DNA of 64,000 bases from Candidatus Gastranaerophilales bacterium (GCA_944323685.1 CALUTJ010000007.1:42681-106680); one strand, 5' to 3'; positions 18,920 to 28,030 are shown, counted from the stretch's first letter. The notes: generated by a model not told the origin, from the letters alone. A program made the numbers and translations.

Positions 18920-20374
18920 ATGTCTGAAGAAGTAAATAAATATATTAAAGAAGTTGCTCTTCCGATGAAGGCAATTTTCAAAGATATGTTAAAGTATGCG
19001 CCGTCAAAAATATTCGGGTTGTTAGGCAATATTGCAATAGTACCTGTTTATACAAACCTTCTCTCTCCGTCACAGTACGGGGTTTATGTAATTTCTCTGG
19101 CGGTTTTAAGTTTTTTATGCATACTTTTTTCAGATTGGATAGGTTTGTCCGGTCTGCGTTTTTTCAGACAGAATCAGCTTGAAGGTATTGTTCCTAAATA
19201 TGTATCAACGCTTGCAATGATACTGTGTTCGAATCTTGTTGTAATGTTCATTGTAGCACTGCTTTGCCGGCAAAAGTTTTATGAATATTTTAATATTTCA
19301 CCCAAGATATTTTTATTCGTACTCATTTTGATTATACCTGTTGCTATGAGAGCACTGCTTTTTCAAATTTTAAGAGCACAAATAAAACCCGGTGCTTTTA
19401 CTGTTACCACTATTATTAACCAGATACTGACAATAGTTATTGCTGTGTTAATATTAAAATTTACAAGTCTTGGTGCTGTTTCCATTTTAATAGCCATGGC
19501 AATATCTATTACATTAATTGATGTTGTCCTTGTTTTTCAAACCGATATTTTGTGGCTCTTAAAATTTGAAAAACCTGATTTTAATATGATAAAGACTCTG
19601 TTTGCTTACGGCGTTCCTATAGCTGTTGCTGCGTTGAGTTTGTGGATAATAAATCAGAGCAATAAATTTATCACAAGCCATTTTCACGGACTTGTTGATG
19701 CTGGCTTTGTCGGGGTGGCTTATAATTTAACCTTCCCTATCTTGATGACACTTTTTGCAATAATCACGATTGCCGCATATCCGAGATTGATTAATCTTTA
19801 TGAAGACAAAACTGATGTAAGACCTTTAATATCAAAACTAACAGGCTATTATATGCTGATTTCCCTGCCGGTAGTTGTGATTATGTCACTGTATGCAAAA
19901 GATTTGATAGTGGTATTTGCCAACGCAAAATACTATAACGCGTTTGTATTGCTGCCATATCTTGCTTTCAGCGCTTTCTTTTTAAGTTTTACAGATTACA
20001 CAACTTATCAGTATCATCTTTCCGGCAAGACTTATATTCTTACTACGCTGAAAGTTGTGTCGGCAATCATAGGGCTTGTCTTAAATATTTTATTAATTAA
20101 ACAGATGGGACTTGTAGGCGTAGGTATAGCTACTCTTGTATCAAATATATTGTATTTTATTCTGACGGTAGTTGTAGTCGTGCCGGGGTTAAACTGGCAG
20201 GTACCTTATAAAAGAATTTTTCATCTCATTTTATGTTTTGTTCCGTCGGCTGTATTGTGGTATATTTTGCAATTAAGCCCTATTACCCCGATTGTACAGA
20301 TTTATATTCTTTTATCTTTTTATTATTTGTTGTTCTATTTTTCAAAAGGAATTTTTAAAGATGAACTCGGTTAA
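18920..20374 (+). CDS. Lipopolysaccharide/polysaccharide flippase, Wzx-like (MOP superfamily)
   Basis: A 484-aa protein with about 12-14 predicted membrane helices, of the polysaccharide biosynthesis/MATE-like group that flips lipid-linked oligosaccharides across the inner membrane. The start KYAPSKIFGLLGNIAIVPVY is typical of Wzx (loop with TNLLSPSQYGVYVISLAV). No glycosyltransferase cluster is adjacent, so the substrate is unknown, though a GT-C-like protein lies 6 kb away. Its end overlaps the next gene by 14 bases. Confidence 0.88.
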   Translation: MSEEVNKYIKEVALPMKAIFKDMLKYAPSKIFGLLGNIAIVPVYTNLLSPSQYGVYVISLAVLSFLCILFSDWIGLSGLRFFRQNQLEGIVPKYVSTLAMILCSNLVVMFIVALLCRQKFYEYFNISPKIFLFVLILIIPVAMRALLFQILRAQIKPGAFTVTTIINQILTIVIAVLILKFTSLGAVSILIAMAISITLIDVVLVFQTDILWLLKFEKPDFNMIKTLFAYGVPIAVAALSLWIINQSNKFITSHFHGLVDAGFVGVAYNLTFPILMTLFAIITIAAYPRLINLYEDKTDVRPLISKLTGYYMLISLPVVVIMSLYAKDLIVVFANAKYYNAFVLLPYLAFSAFFLSFTDYTTYQYHLSGKTYILTTLKVVSAIIGLVLNILLIKQMGLVGVGIATLVSNILYFILTVVVVVPGLNWQVPYKRIFHLILCFVPSAVLWYILQLSPITPIVQIYILLSFYYLLFYFSKGIFKDELG

Positions 20375-20957
20375 AAAATTAGCTGTATTCGTTTTTGTAT
20401 ATTTTATATTCAACACTGCGGTTTATTCGCAAGACACTGTTGAAATACCTCAAAAAGTTTTGCAGGGAAGTGTTTTGTACAATGAAGAATCTGCAAGAAA
20501 AATGGCTTTTGACGGGCTTGATTTAAAACTTGATAAAAAAATACTTAAAGAACACCTTGAAGATAAAAATAACAAAGAAAATCGTCAGGCAATCAAGGAA
20601 GACCGACAGATTGAAGGCCGTTATATTATGTCTTTTAACATTCGCGGGGTTGTAAAAGGTTATGTTGTTGTTTATGACGACAAACCCCAGTATGCTTTTT
20701 ATTATACAACAAGCGGGTATCTGGCTGCTGTTGATGTTAATAAATCTTTCGGGGCGGAGTTTCCTTACCGTATAGGAAAATACAACCCCGTCACCGGAAA
20801 TTTGGTTTCAATTGGTGTTTATATCTCTGATGATGAGCAATATTCATATACAAAAAACGGTAAACTAAAAGCTCACTGGGTTGGTGATACGGGATATAAT
20901 TCAAAAGGTAAACCTATAGCTAAAAGGGAAGTTGTTACTCAAATTCCGGAAGATTAA
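20361..20957 (+). CDS. Exported protein of unknown function
   Basis: A 198-aa protein with a signal peptide (MNSVKKLAVFVFVYFIFNTA, cleavage near VYS). The mature part begins QDTVEIPQKVLQG and is hydrophilic, with Lys/Glu-rich helices and then beta-type segments (GRYIMSFNIRGVVKGYVVVY; YAFYYTTSGYLAAVDVNKS) that end in a MORN-like stretch (YTKNGKLKAHWVGDTGYNSK). The ATG at 20361 is preceded by AAAAGGA with good spacing. A longer frame from 20292 lies wholly inside the flippase gene and is discarded. No function is assigned. Confidence 0.65.
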   Translation: MNSVKKLAVFVFVYFIFNTAVYSQDTVEIPQKVLQGSVLYNEESARKMAFDGLDLKLDKKILKEHLEDKNNKENRQAIKEDRQIEGRYIMSFNIRGVVKGYVVVYDDKPQYAFYYTTSGYLAAVDVNKSFGAEFPYRIGKYNPVTGNLVSIGVYISDDEQYSYTKNGKLKAHWVGDTGYNSKGKPIAKREVVTQIPED

Positions 20958-20977
20958 AAATAATCTTTTCGCTTTAA

Positions 20978-21157
20978 TATCTAATCTAGTGTCGCAGTTG
21001 CCACCTCGAGCCTTCTAGACGTCACTGCTCACCTTTGCCTTCTTTTTCGGCTGAACTGTGGTGAAGCCTGAAAAATGGCTTCACTATGTGAACAATGTGA
21101 CACTCCAAAAATTCGTTCACGTCGCTTTGCTCCTTATCACGAATTTTTCTCGGACAA
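20978..21157 (-). repeat. 180-bp dispersed repeat, copy B (inverted relative to copy A)
   Basis: The reverse complement matches 13381-13560 with six mismatches. The central 60 bases, which carry the GTGAAGCC/GGCTTCAC hairpin, are identical. It lies directly after the exported-protein gene and before the GH57 promoter. Together the two copies frame 7.4 kb holding the efflux operon and the flippase cluster. No transposase or integrase lies nearby. Confidence 0.9.
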
Positions 21158-21193
21158 TTTAAAACAAATCTAAAAGACACTCTTTGTATTTTG

Positions 21194-21202
21194 TGCTACA
21201 AT
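21194..21202 (+). promoter_or_regulatory. Extended -10 promoter for the GH57 gene
   Basis: TGCTACAAT (TGn followed by a TATAAT-like hexamer at 21197-21202) lies about 60 bases before the GH57 start. No clear -35. Confidence 0.4.
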
Positions 21203-21260
21203 TCATTTACATTGTAGTACTAATAAAAGCAAAGGCTGTAGATAAAAACAGGGGTTAAAA

Positions 21261-23534
21261 ATGAGCAACAAGCTTTCGGTCGCATTAATCTGGCATATGC
21301 ACCAGCCTATATACAAATCTGACCGCAACGGCATATATCTTATGCCATGGGTAAGACTGCATGCTGTCAAAGATTATCTTGATATGCTTTTGATTATGGA
21401 TAAATTCCCCGGTTTAAAACTCAACTTTAACCTTGTTCCAATACTTCTTGCTTCAATTTACGACTACGGCTTTAACGAAAGTCACGATATATATTCAAAA
21501 CTTACAATAACCCCTGTTGAAGAGCTTTCAGACGATGAAAAAGAATTTATTTTGAATCACTTTTTTGATGCAAATTATCCGAACATGGTTTTGCCGAATG
21601 AAGAGTATAAAAAACTGTACGACAAGCGCTTTAGTGCAAGACAGACTGACATAAACGATTTTTCAAATCAGGATTATTCGGACATAATGGCGTGGTTTAA
21701 CCTGATATGGTTTGACCCGATGTATCGCGAAAATGAAGAAATTAAAGCTCTGTTTAACAAAAAAAACGGAGAGTTTACTCTTGAAGACAGAATTCGAATT
21801 ATAGAACTGCAAAGAGAAATTATAAGAGAAATTATTCCTGCATACAAAAAATATCAGGATGACGGAAAAATAGAAATTTCCACAAGCCCCTACTATCATC
21901 CTATTTTACCTGTACTGCTTGATATAAATGATGTCAAAGCAACAAATCCTAATGCTGATATTGTAGAACTGCACTCTGATATGACAGAAGATGCAAAATA
22001 CAATGTAAAGTATGCATTAGACAGGTTTGAAGAAATTTTTGGCAAACGTCCTCAGGGGATGTGGCCGTCAGAACAATGTATAAGCGAAAAAACTCTGCAA
22101 TTGTTTATGGATATGGGTATAAAATGGACAATTTCAGACGAAGGTGTGCTTGAACAGACTCTAAAAAAAGAATTTGTAAGAGATTTCAGAGGTTATTTAG
22201 AAGACCCCTACGACCTCTCTTTAGTGTATAAGTATAAAAACGACGGCAAATGTATAAATATTTTGTTTAGAGATGCTGTTATACCTAATTTGATTGGCTT
22301 TGAATATCCTCATCATGACCCTGTTAAAGCCGCAAATGACCTTTATGACAGAATAAAAACAACTCAAAAAAAATTACAAACTTCACCAAACCCCAAACAT
22401 CTTCTTACTATTGCAATGGATGGTGAAAACTGCTGGGAAAGCTATGCTAATGACGGGCATGAGTTTTTAGAAACTCTTTACGGACTTTTAATGAACGACA
22501 ATGAGATTGAAGTTGTTAAAGTCAGTGATTATATTGATGAAATAAATGAACTTGATAAAGAAGAAACAGCCTTTGTTTTAGACCGTGTACACGCCGGCTC
22601 ATGGATAAACAGAGACTTTATGCTCTGGATTGGTGAACCTACAAAAAACCTTGCCTGGAGCTATATGGATAAAGCACGCTGTGATCTTAAAGAATACGAA
22701 GCAGAACATCCGGCCTCTGAAGAGGTTAAAAAGGCAAAAAGCGAATTATATATTACGCAGAGCAGTGATTGGTACTGGTGGTACGGTGAGCCTAATGACT
22801 CGGGTCAGGACGATATTTTTGACCATATGTTTAGAGAACACTTAAAAAATATTTATAAATACATCAAAAAACCTGTTCCGTCGTATCTGGATTCTCCGCT
22901 TTCTAATTATATAGAAACCCACTCAAGATATCCTAAAACAGCTTTCGAAAATTTTGTTTTAAACGGTAAAGACCCGCTTGAAAAATGGGAAGCCGGCGGT
23001 TGTCTTGAAATCCCCGCAACTCCGACAATGCAGGAGAGAAGATTTTTTAACAAAATTTATTTCGGGTATGATTATGACAATTTATACCTGAGATTTGATA
23101 TAAACAGCTATATTCTGGATAAAGACAAGGGATTTAAAGATTTTAACCAGATTTATATTTACTTCAAAAATAAACAGGAATCCCATTTCTTTGCTTCTCC
23201 GATAAGGACGATAAACAAAACAGAAACTATTATTCCTATTTTAAGAGAGCCATATAACAGCGAAGTAAAATTAACTCTGTTTAAAAATTTCTATTTCAAT
23301 GCTCAACTTGCACACGCAACCCGTGACAATCTGTGGGTTATTCAACTTAAAAACGGAATTGAACACGTATTTGAAGATTTTCTGGAATTAAAAATCCCGT
23401 TTGAGGATTTGCGTGTGGAAAAGGGTGACATGGTTGAATTTTTCATTGTGCAGGGGCCTCTTGGAATTGTTGATGATTTTTACCCCCAAAATTCGCTGTT
23501 ACCGGTAATAAGACCTCAAAGCAACAAAAAATAA
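21261..23534 (+). CDS. Glycoside hydrolase family 57 protein (alpha-amylase/amylopullulanase type)
   Basis: A 757-aa enzyme probably acting on alpha-glucans such as glycogen or starch. GH57 motifs run in order: ALIWHMHQPIYK (about residues 8-19), then GMWPSEQCIS with the likely nucleophile E271, and TIAMDGENCWE with the likely acid/base D387. A helical domain follows (RVHAGSWINRDFMLWIGEP, then a Trp-rich YITQSSDWYWWYGEPNDS). The C-terminal 170 residues look like a beta-sandwich carbohydrate-binding module (RRFFNKIYFGYDYDNLYLRF). There is no signal peptide, so it is probably cytoplasmic and involved in storage polysaccharide turnover. Confidence 0.92.
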   Translation: MSNKLSVALIWHMHQPIYKSDRNGIYLMPWVRLHAVKDYLDMLLIMDKFPGLKLNFNLVPILLASIYDYGFNESHDIYSKLTITPVEELSDDEKEFILNHFFDANYPNMVLPNEEYKKLYDKRFSARQTDINDFSNQDYSDIMAWFNLIWFDPMYRENEEIKALFNKKNGEFTLEDRIRIIELQREIIREIIPAYKKYQDDGKIEISTSPYYHPILPVLLDINDVKATNPNADIVELHSDMTEDAKYNVKYALDRFEEIFGKRPQGMWPSEQCISEKTLQLFMDMGIKWTISDEGVLEQTLKKEFVRDFRGYLEDPYDLSLVYKYKNDGKCINILFRDAVIPNLIGFEYPHHDPVKAANDLYDRIKTTQKKLQTSPNPKHLLTIAMDGENCWESYANDGHEFLETLYGLLMNDNEIEVVKVSDYIDEINELDKEETAFVLDRVHAGSWINRDFMLWIGEPTKNLAWSYMDKARCDLKEYEAEHPASEEVKKAKSELYITQSSDWYWWYGEPNDSGQDDIFDHMFREHLKNIYKYIKKPVPSYLDSPLSNYIETHSRYPKTAFENFVLNGKDPLEKWEAGGCLEIPATPTMQERRFFNKIYFGYDYDNLYLRFDINSYILDKDKGFKDFNQIYIYFKNKQESHFFASPIRTINKTETIIPILREPYNSEVKLTLFKNFYFNAQLAHATRDNLWVIQLKNGIEHVFEDFLELKIPFEDLRVEKGDMVEFFIVQGPLGIVDDFYPQNSLLPVIRPQSNKK

Positions 23535-23545
23535 GGAGCAGGACT

Positions 23546-23977
23546 ATGAAAACAAAAAAAATGATTTTATCGCTTATCGGGTTATTCTTAACCGCAAACG
23601 CTGTTTGGGCAGCTTTAAATTATGAAGATATTAATTACATCTTTACAACGGTAAATGCTAAACCGGGTAAATTTGAATGCAAAGACAATAATGTTAACAC
23701 CTGTTTTGTTCAGATGGACAAAGTTGGCAACGGTTCTTACGGCGGATGCTATCAGACTAAAGAAGAAATTGCACAAAGAATCCTTGACGGTAAGTGCAAA
23801 TATACACCTGATACAGAAGAATCATATTCCTGCAAGGTAGACGCGGTTAACAAATGCTATATAAAATTCGGCAAGGCATATTACACAAATTGTGAAATCG
23901 GAGAAAGAAGCTGGAATTCTAACTTTGATACACAAGCAAGAGAATACATACAAACTCACGAGTGCGAAAAATTATAA
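23546..23977 (+). CDS. Small secreted Cys-rich protein with two repeated halves
   Basis: A 143-aa protein of no recognised family. It has a signal peptide (MILSLIGLFLTANAVWA) and then two similar halves, each with ECK/SCK-x3-VNxC-(F/Y)-(V/I): FECKDNNVNTCFVQ and YSCKVDAVNKCYIK. Both halves later carry more Cys residues and end near a K/E-C-x segment (GKCKY; HECEKL). Eight mature Cys suggest disulfides in an oxidising compartment. A strong AAGGAGC ribosome site precedes the ATG, only 11 bases after the GH57 stop. Followed by a strong terminator. Confidence 0.65.
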   Translation: MKTKKMILSLIGLFLTANAVWAALNYEDINYIFTTVNAKPGKFECKDNNVNTCFVQMDKVGNGSYGGCYQTKEEIAQRILDGKCKYTPDTEESYSCKVDAVNKCYIKFGKAYYTNCEIGERSWNSNFDTQAREYIQTHECEKL

Positions 23978-23993
23978 AAAAGGTATAACAATT

Positions 23994-24037
23994 AAAAAGA
24001 ATTGCCTTTTGATATGTGTAAAAAGGCAATTCTTTTT
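23994..24037 (+). terminator. Strong Rho-independent terminator after the Cys-rich protein gene
   Basis: Seventeen-base arms (AAAAAGAATTGCCTTTT and its exact complement at 24021-24037) enclose a loop of ten bases, ending in five T. Confidence 0.9.
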
Positions 24038-24085
24038 ACTGAATTGTTTTTATTTCAACATAGGTTTTGCAGGTAAGGCATAAAA

Positions 24086-25441
24086 TTGACTAGCTTAAAT
24101 ATTTTAAAAAATATTATTTCATCAGGAATTAAAAATGTAGCAGGGCATACCCCGCCTGTAAGAGTGCCGCTGCCCCCCGATGTTGAAAATATTAAATATA
24201 TGAAACACCTCACAGATGATGTTTTAGAATTGACTCCCTCAGCTCGTTATATAGGGGAAGAAGCTTCTGCTGTAAAAAAAGTAAACTTTCTTGAAGAAGT
24301 TGTGTCAAAAGAATCAGAACTTATACAAAAATACAAAAATATAACGATTGATGATATTTTATCTCAAATTAAAGATACAAAAATCTTTCCGGAGGATGAA
24401 GCAAATTCGATTAAAGAAGCTATTAATTTTGTAGGTGATGACACGCCCGAATTTAAAGCAATGTTAGACTCTTTAATAAAGCAAAAAAAGAATCAATTTG
24501 ATTTATTTAGTTGTGATGATACAAACGTAAGCGACATAATCTGGACGCTTATGTCTGTACAAGATGATGCAGCGGCCGGCAGGAAAAGTATTTTAAACCT
24601 TGTAAACAGTTTTGCTAAAGACAAAACTGATTTAAAGGATATAAATACTTTTATTGATAACTTGGTAAATCCTAAAAACAGTTTTGCGCTTGACGAAATA
24701 GACGCACTTGAACCTATTTTGGTGAAGCTTTCTAAAAATATAAATATTACAGACAAGGATTTTTTATCTTGCGGGCACTGCGTACTGAAAAATGATCCGC
24801 AATTCAGTGAGTTTTTGATACAAGATGTAACTTTCTTAAAAGCGTATAACGCAATAGGTCTAAAACTTCATAATGAAGATTTAAGACTTATGATAAAAAA
24901 CTACAGACAAAAAATCACTCCTGAAGAAGAATCCTCTTTATTGCTTTATAAATCGGAATCGCAAAAGATAAATACAGGACAACTTAAGCAACAAGCACAA
25001 ACTATAGAATCTTATCTGAACAGACAATCTTTAGATGAAGAAATAAACGTATTCAGAGGTGAAGATTACGGTTTTGTTGACAGTGTGAAAATTGGCGACC
25101 AAACCTTAGGTGATATTTTAAGAGCAAGTGAAAAATTTTCCGAAACACAGTTGAAAGAGCTCATTGCAACAAAATTAAGCGATTATCAAATTATCCAGAA
25201 TCGTTTTATGTCAACAAGTCTAGACTCTAATATAGTTGAATCGGGTAAATTCGGTTCAAAAATTATATGGAATTTGACTTTACCACCCAAAACAAAAGCG
25301 GCGTGTATTGACATGCACCTTCCTCAGAACGCTCTTGTTGGAGAAACAGAAGTTCTTGTACAAAAAAACTCTCAATTGTTCATAAAAAATTTACAATTTG
25401 AAAACAACAAATGGTATATAGACGCAATTGTTATACAATAA
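24086..25441 (+). CDS. R-S-E type ADP-ribosyltransferase, putative toxin or effector
   Basis: A 451-aa protein. The last 130 residues match the ADP-ribosyltransferase exoenzyme fold (ADPrib_exo_Tox type). The NAD-binding Arg is R324 in INVFRGED, the Ser-Thr-Ser motif is S376-T-S in NRFMSTSLDS, and the E-x-E motif is E420-T-E422 in LVGETEVLV. The ExE form usually modifies arginine. Residues 1-300 are helical and unrecognised, perhaps delivery or substrate-recognition sequence; no classical signal peptide is seen. The start is TTG, preceded by AAGG seven bases upstream. A small gene follows after 21 bases, and an ADP-ribosylglycohydrolase gene converges just beyond. Target and delivery route are unknown. 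Confidence 0.8.
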   Translation: MTSLNILKNIISSGIKNVAGHTPPVRVPLPPDVENIKYMKHLTDDVLELTPSARYIGEEASAVKKVNFLEEVVSKESELIQKYKNITIDDILSQIKDTKIFPEDEANSIKEAINFVGDDTPEFKAMLDSLIKQKKNQFDLFSCDDTNVSDIIWTLMSVQDDAAAGRKSILNLVNSFAKDKTDLKDINTFIDNLVNPKNSFALDEIDALEPILVKLSKNINITDKDFLSCGHCVLKNDPQFSEFLIQDVTFLKAYNAIGLKLHNEDLRLMIKNYRQKITPEEESSLLLYKSESQKINTGQLKQQAQTIESYLNRQSLDEEINVFRGEDYGFVDSVKIGDQTLGDILRASEKFSETQLKELIATKLSDYQIIQNRFMSTSLDSNIVESGKFGSKIIWNLTLPPKTKAACIDMHLPQNALVGETEVLVQKNSQLFIKNLQFENNKWYIDAIVIQ

Positions 25442-25462
25442 TATAAAAGAAGGATTCTTTAT

Positions 25463-25702
25463 ATGATAAAAAAGATAGAAATTATTAATCCCCAAAAATA
25501 CGAAATCTATATTAATCAAATACGCAAAGCCCCGTATATTTCTACTAAAGAAAACTACAAAACCGTTGTGGCAAACAAAGTAGAATATCCCGAGCTTCAA
25601 AGCGTAAAATCGAAATTAAACTATGATGAAATAATAAAATACAAACAAGATTTGCTGTTAAAAAAAGAATACTCACCTCAAAAAACAGTAACAAGAGGTT
25701 AA
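25463..25702 (+). CDS. Small basic protein linked to the ADP-ribosyltransferase
   Basis: A 79-aa protein of no known family, rich in Lys, Ile and Tyr (MIKKIEIINPQKYEIYINQI at the start, QKTVTRG at the end). It has no signal peptide. AGAAGGA lies seven bases before the ATG. Placed 21 bases after the transferase gene on the same strand, so it is probably cotranscribed and could be a partner, chaperone or antitoxin. Position is the only evidence. Confidence 0.6.
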   Translation: MIKKIEIINPQKYEIYINQIRKAPYISTKENYKTVVANKVEYPELQSVKSKLNYDEIIKYKQDLLLKKEYSPQKTVTRG

Positions 25703-25708
25703 AACTCT

Positions 25709-27469
25709 TTAAAGTATTGTGTTTATTACCTCGTCAACTGTTTTTCCTGAACAAATTGCGTTATTTACCATCATAAAGTCGACATCTCTTTTGCCAATAA
25801 CGGTCAATAAATCTGACATGTCTTTCAGCGAATAATTACCGGATTTAGTCATTACTGTAACGGTTTTAAAAATTTCCCCGCTTATATTTTTGTTGTTGAG
25901 TATCAAACCGTATATCTGCCATAAAAACTCAGGAAGCTGGACTCTGTCTTCATACCACAGGCCTCTTTTGTTTTCTTTTTCCGTTAAATTATCAATATTT
26001 TGAGTTAAGGCATACAACATCTTGTCAAAATATGCTTTATCTTTGGTTTCTGCCAATATCATTTCTATAGGTTCAGTTATTTGTATAACCGTATTAATAG
26101 ACAAATCTTTGCCTGAAAGAAAATCTTGATAGTTTTTAATATTAACATTGGGGATTGATTTCAAAATCATTTTTAGTTCTTTATTAGCTACCGGCTTTGT
26201 TGTTTTATAATTTTCTCCCAGTATGCTTTTTAAAGATAAATTTTCTTTATTGTTTTGTGATACGGGGTATTTTTGATTTTTGTTTTTAATCCTGTTGGGC
26301 ATTACATAAAGATCTTGAGCCAGATTTGAAAGTACATCAGACATATTTATTTTCTTTTTATATTCGGCAGGAATTTTTTTTGCCCCGAGATACGCCCCCA
26401 TAATATTCCCCGTTATTGAGCCTACTGTATCACTGTCGCCTGTTATATTGACCGAACATTCTACTGCTTTTTTGAAGTTATCCGGATATTTTAATGCCGA
26501 ATATACTGCAATAGCAAGAGCTTCTTCTCCTGTCCAGCCGTTGCCGAGTTGAGGTATTACGTCTTCCGGCAGCATATTCTTTTTAGAATATCTTACGGCT
26601 GTTTTTAAAAGACTTGTTACTTTTTCATTGTTGCTTTTGCGTTCTAAAATTTTTATTGTTTTTTCAACAGCGTCCTGCAAAGATTCTCCCTTAATAATGT
26701 AAGCAATAATAGAAGCCATTGCACCGGCAGAAAGATATGCCTCAGGTCTGCTGTGGGTCAGCGCACAGCAGCCGACGGCAACATTAAAAGCTCTCGAAGG
26801 ATTGTTGTAATACATTAAACCGACAGGGGCAACTCTCATTGTGCCGCCGTTGCCTTTGCTGTCATTGATTTTTTTATCGAGTGTTCCCGGTTCTCCTCCC
26901 ATAATTGCTGATATACAAGTATTCCCGGGTGCTTTAACCTTGTATAATTCTTTTACCTCCGACAACCAGCCTTTGTGCCTGTATAAATTTCTCTGGGTGC
27001 TTAACCAATCGCCGTATGACTCAAAAACATCATAAAAATTTATATTATTGATTGAATGATTTTTTAATGCCGATTTTATCAAACCGTCTGCCGTAAATAT
27101 AGTCATTTGTGTGTCATCAGTGAACTCGGCTTTTTTATTTTTTGGGATTAAAAATTTATTTATACCTTCGCTGCCGTACGTTTTTTTTATTTCGTAAAGA
27201 GGCATAAATTCAACCGGAGCCCCTAAAGCATCACCGATTGCCCCGCCGATTAAACAGCCCTGATAATTATCAAGCTTATGCCTGATATTATTGTTGTTTT
27301 TGTTTATAGTCCCTTGAAAAGCAATCTTGTTGTAATAGCCGTTAGCATCTAATTCCGGAAGTTTTGAGGTTTTGTTATTTGTTTTAAAATCATTAATTTC
27401 CAATACCTGTTTGGCTGAATTGTCAGAATGCTTTGCAAACGGGATATTTTGTATAAAATCTACTTTCAT
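25709..27469 (-). CDS. ADP-ribosylglycohydrolase (DraG/ARH-like) with N- and C-terminal extensions
   Basis: A 586-aa protein. Residues about 70-385 form an ADP-ribosylglycohydrolase domain, a dinuclear-metal fold that removes ADP-ribose from modified proteins. It shows GCLIGGAIGDALGAPVEF, then FTDDTQMTIFTADG (metal-binding TDD, about residues 117-119) and ITGDSDTVGSITGNIMGA (GDSD, about 344-347). About 70 polar residues precede it and end with IAFQG, a motif shared with other clade proteins. About 200 unrecognised residues follow. The ATG at 27469 has AAGGA nine bases upstream; a TTG at 27478 is adjacent to it and less likely. The 3-prime end lies six bases from the ART-linked small gene, transcribed towards it. 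Confidence 0.88.
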   Translation of the reverse strand: MKVDFIQNIPFAKHSDNSAKQVLEINDFKTNNKTSKLPELDANGYYNKIAFQGTINKNNNNIRHKLDNYQGCLIGGAIGDALGAPVEFMPLYEIKKTYGSEGINKFLIPKNKKAEFTDDTQMTIFTADGLIKSALKNHSINNINFYDVFESYGDWLSTQRNLYRHKGWLSEVKELYKVKAPGNTCISAIMGGEPGTLDKKINDSKGNGGTMRVAPVGLMYYNNPSRAFNVAVGCCALTHSRPEAYLSAGAMASIIAYIIKGESLQDAVEKTIKILERKSNNEKVTSLLKTAVRYSKKNMLPEDVIPQLGNGWTGEEALAIAVYSALKYPDNFKKAVECSVNITGDSDTVGSITGNIMGAYLGAKKIPAEYKKKINMSDVLSNLAQDLYVMPNRIKNKNQKYPVSQNNKENLSLKSILGENYKTTKPVANKELKMILKSIPNVNIKNYQDFLSGKDLSINTVIQITEPIEMILAETKDKAYFDKMLYALTQNIDNLTEKENKRGLWYEDRVQLPEFLWQIYGLILNNKNISGEIFKTVTVMTKSGNYSLKDMSDLLTVIGKRDVDFMMVNNAICSGKTVDEVINTIL

Positions 27470-27665
27470 ACTGAACAATCCTTACAGGTAATAATGCGCG
27501 TAAATAAAAGAAATTAACAAATTTTAGACATATTTTACAAAAATTTTACATATCATTTATACCTTTAAAATAAACAATATAAGTTCTTTAAAACGCTCCT
27601 CTGGCTGATTATGTTTAAAAAACGTCATATTAAAATTTATGCAGGTTAAAAAGAAAGGATAAAAA

Positions 27666-27989
27666 ATGCACACTGTCGAAAAATTGAAAAAAATGATAGA
27701 TTTTAAAGACAACCAGATTAACAAACGTGTACTGGCAAAAGATGACGAGCATATGGCGATGTTGGCTGCTATCAAAAAAGACCAGTTTATGAGCGAACAT
27801 ATTTCTCCGGTTGATGCATTTGTTTATATTGTTGAAGGGGAAATTGAATTTTCAATAAACGAAAATCCTGAAAATGACGAACAAAAAGTTTTTAAATTAA
27901 AAGAGGGCGATATATTCTTTTTTAAAGCGAATGAAAGACATGCACTGCTCGGAAAAAAAGATTCAATTATTCTCGTTGTAAGAATTTAG
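27666..27989 (+). CDS. Small cupin-domain protein
   Basis: A 107-aa single-domain cupin. The conserved barrel motifs are SPVDAFVYIVEGEIEF (first motif; the usual metal His pair is replaced, giving D-A-F) and KLKEGDIFFFKANERHALLG (second motif, with a His). Many such proteins bind a small ligand or metal; the incomplete first motif makes enzymatic activity uncertain. AAAGGA precedes the ATG. It stands alone between the divergent glycohydrolase and the CorC-type gene. Confidence 0.75.
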   Translation: MHTVEKLKKMIDFKDNQINKRVLAKDDEHMAMLAAIKKDQFMSEHISPVDAFVYIVEGEIEFSINENPENDEQKVFKLKEGDIFFFKANERHALLGKKDSIILVVRI

Positions 27990-28030
27990 ACGCAGCTTCT
28001 TAATATATTTGTTAACAGAAAAATCTCCTG

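Noticed and set aside
20292..20360. Longer N-terminus of the exported protein at 20361
   Set aside because: It would lie inside the flippase gene; the ATG at 20361 has a ribosome site and begins a proper signal peptide.
13381..21157. Composite transposon formed by the two 180-bp repeats
   Set aside because: No transposase or integrase inside or nearby, no terminal inverted repeats at the element ends, and no target duplication recognised.
24086..25702. Type VI secretion effector cluster around the first ADP-ribosyltransferase
   Set aside because: No VgrG, Hcp, PAAR or Rhs sequence and no other secretion genes nearby; only the transferase and hydrolase domains are supported.
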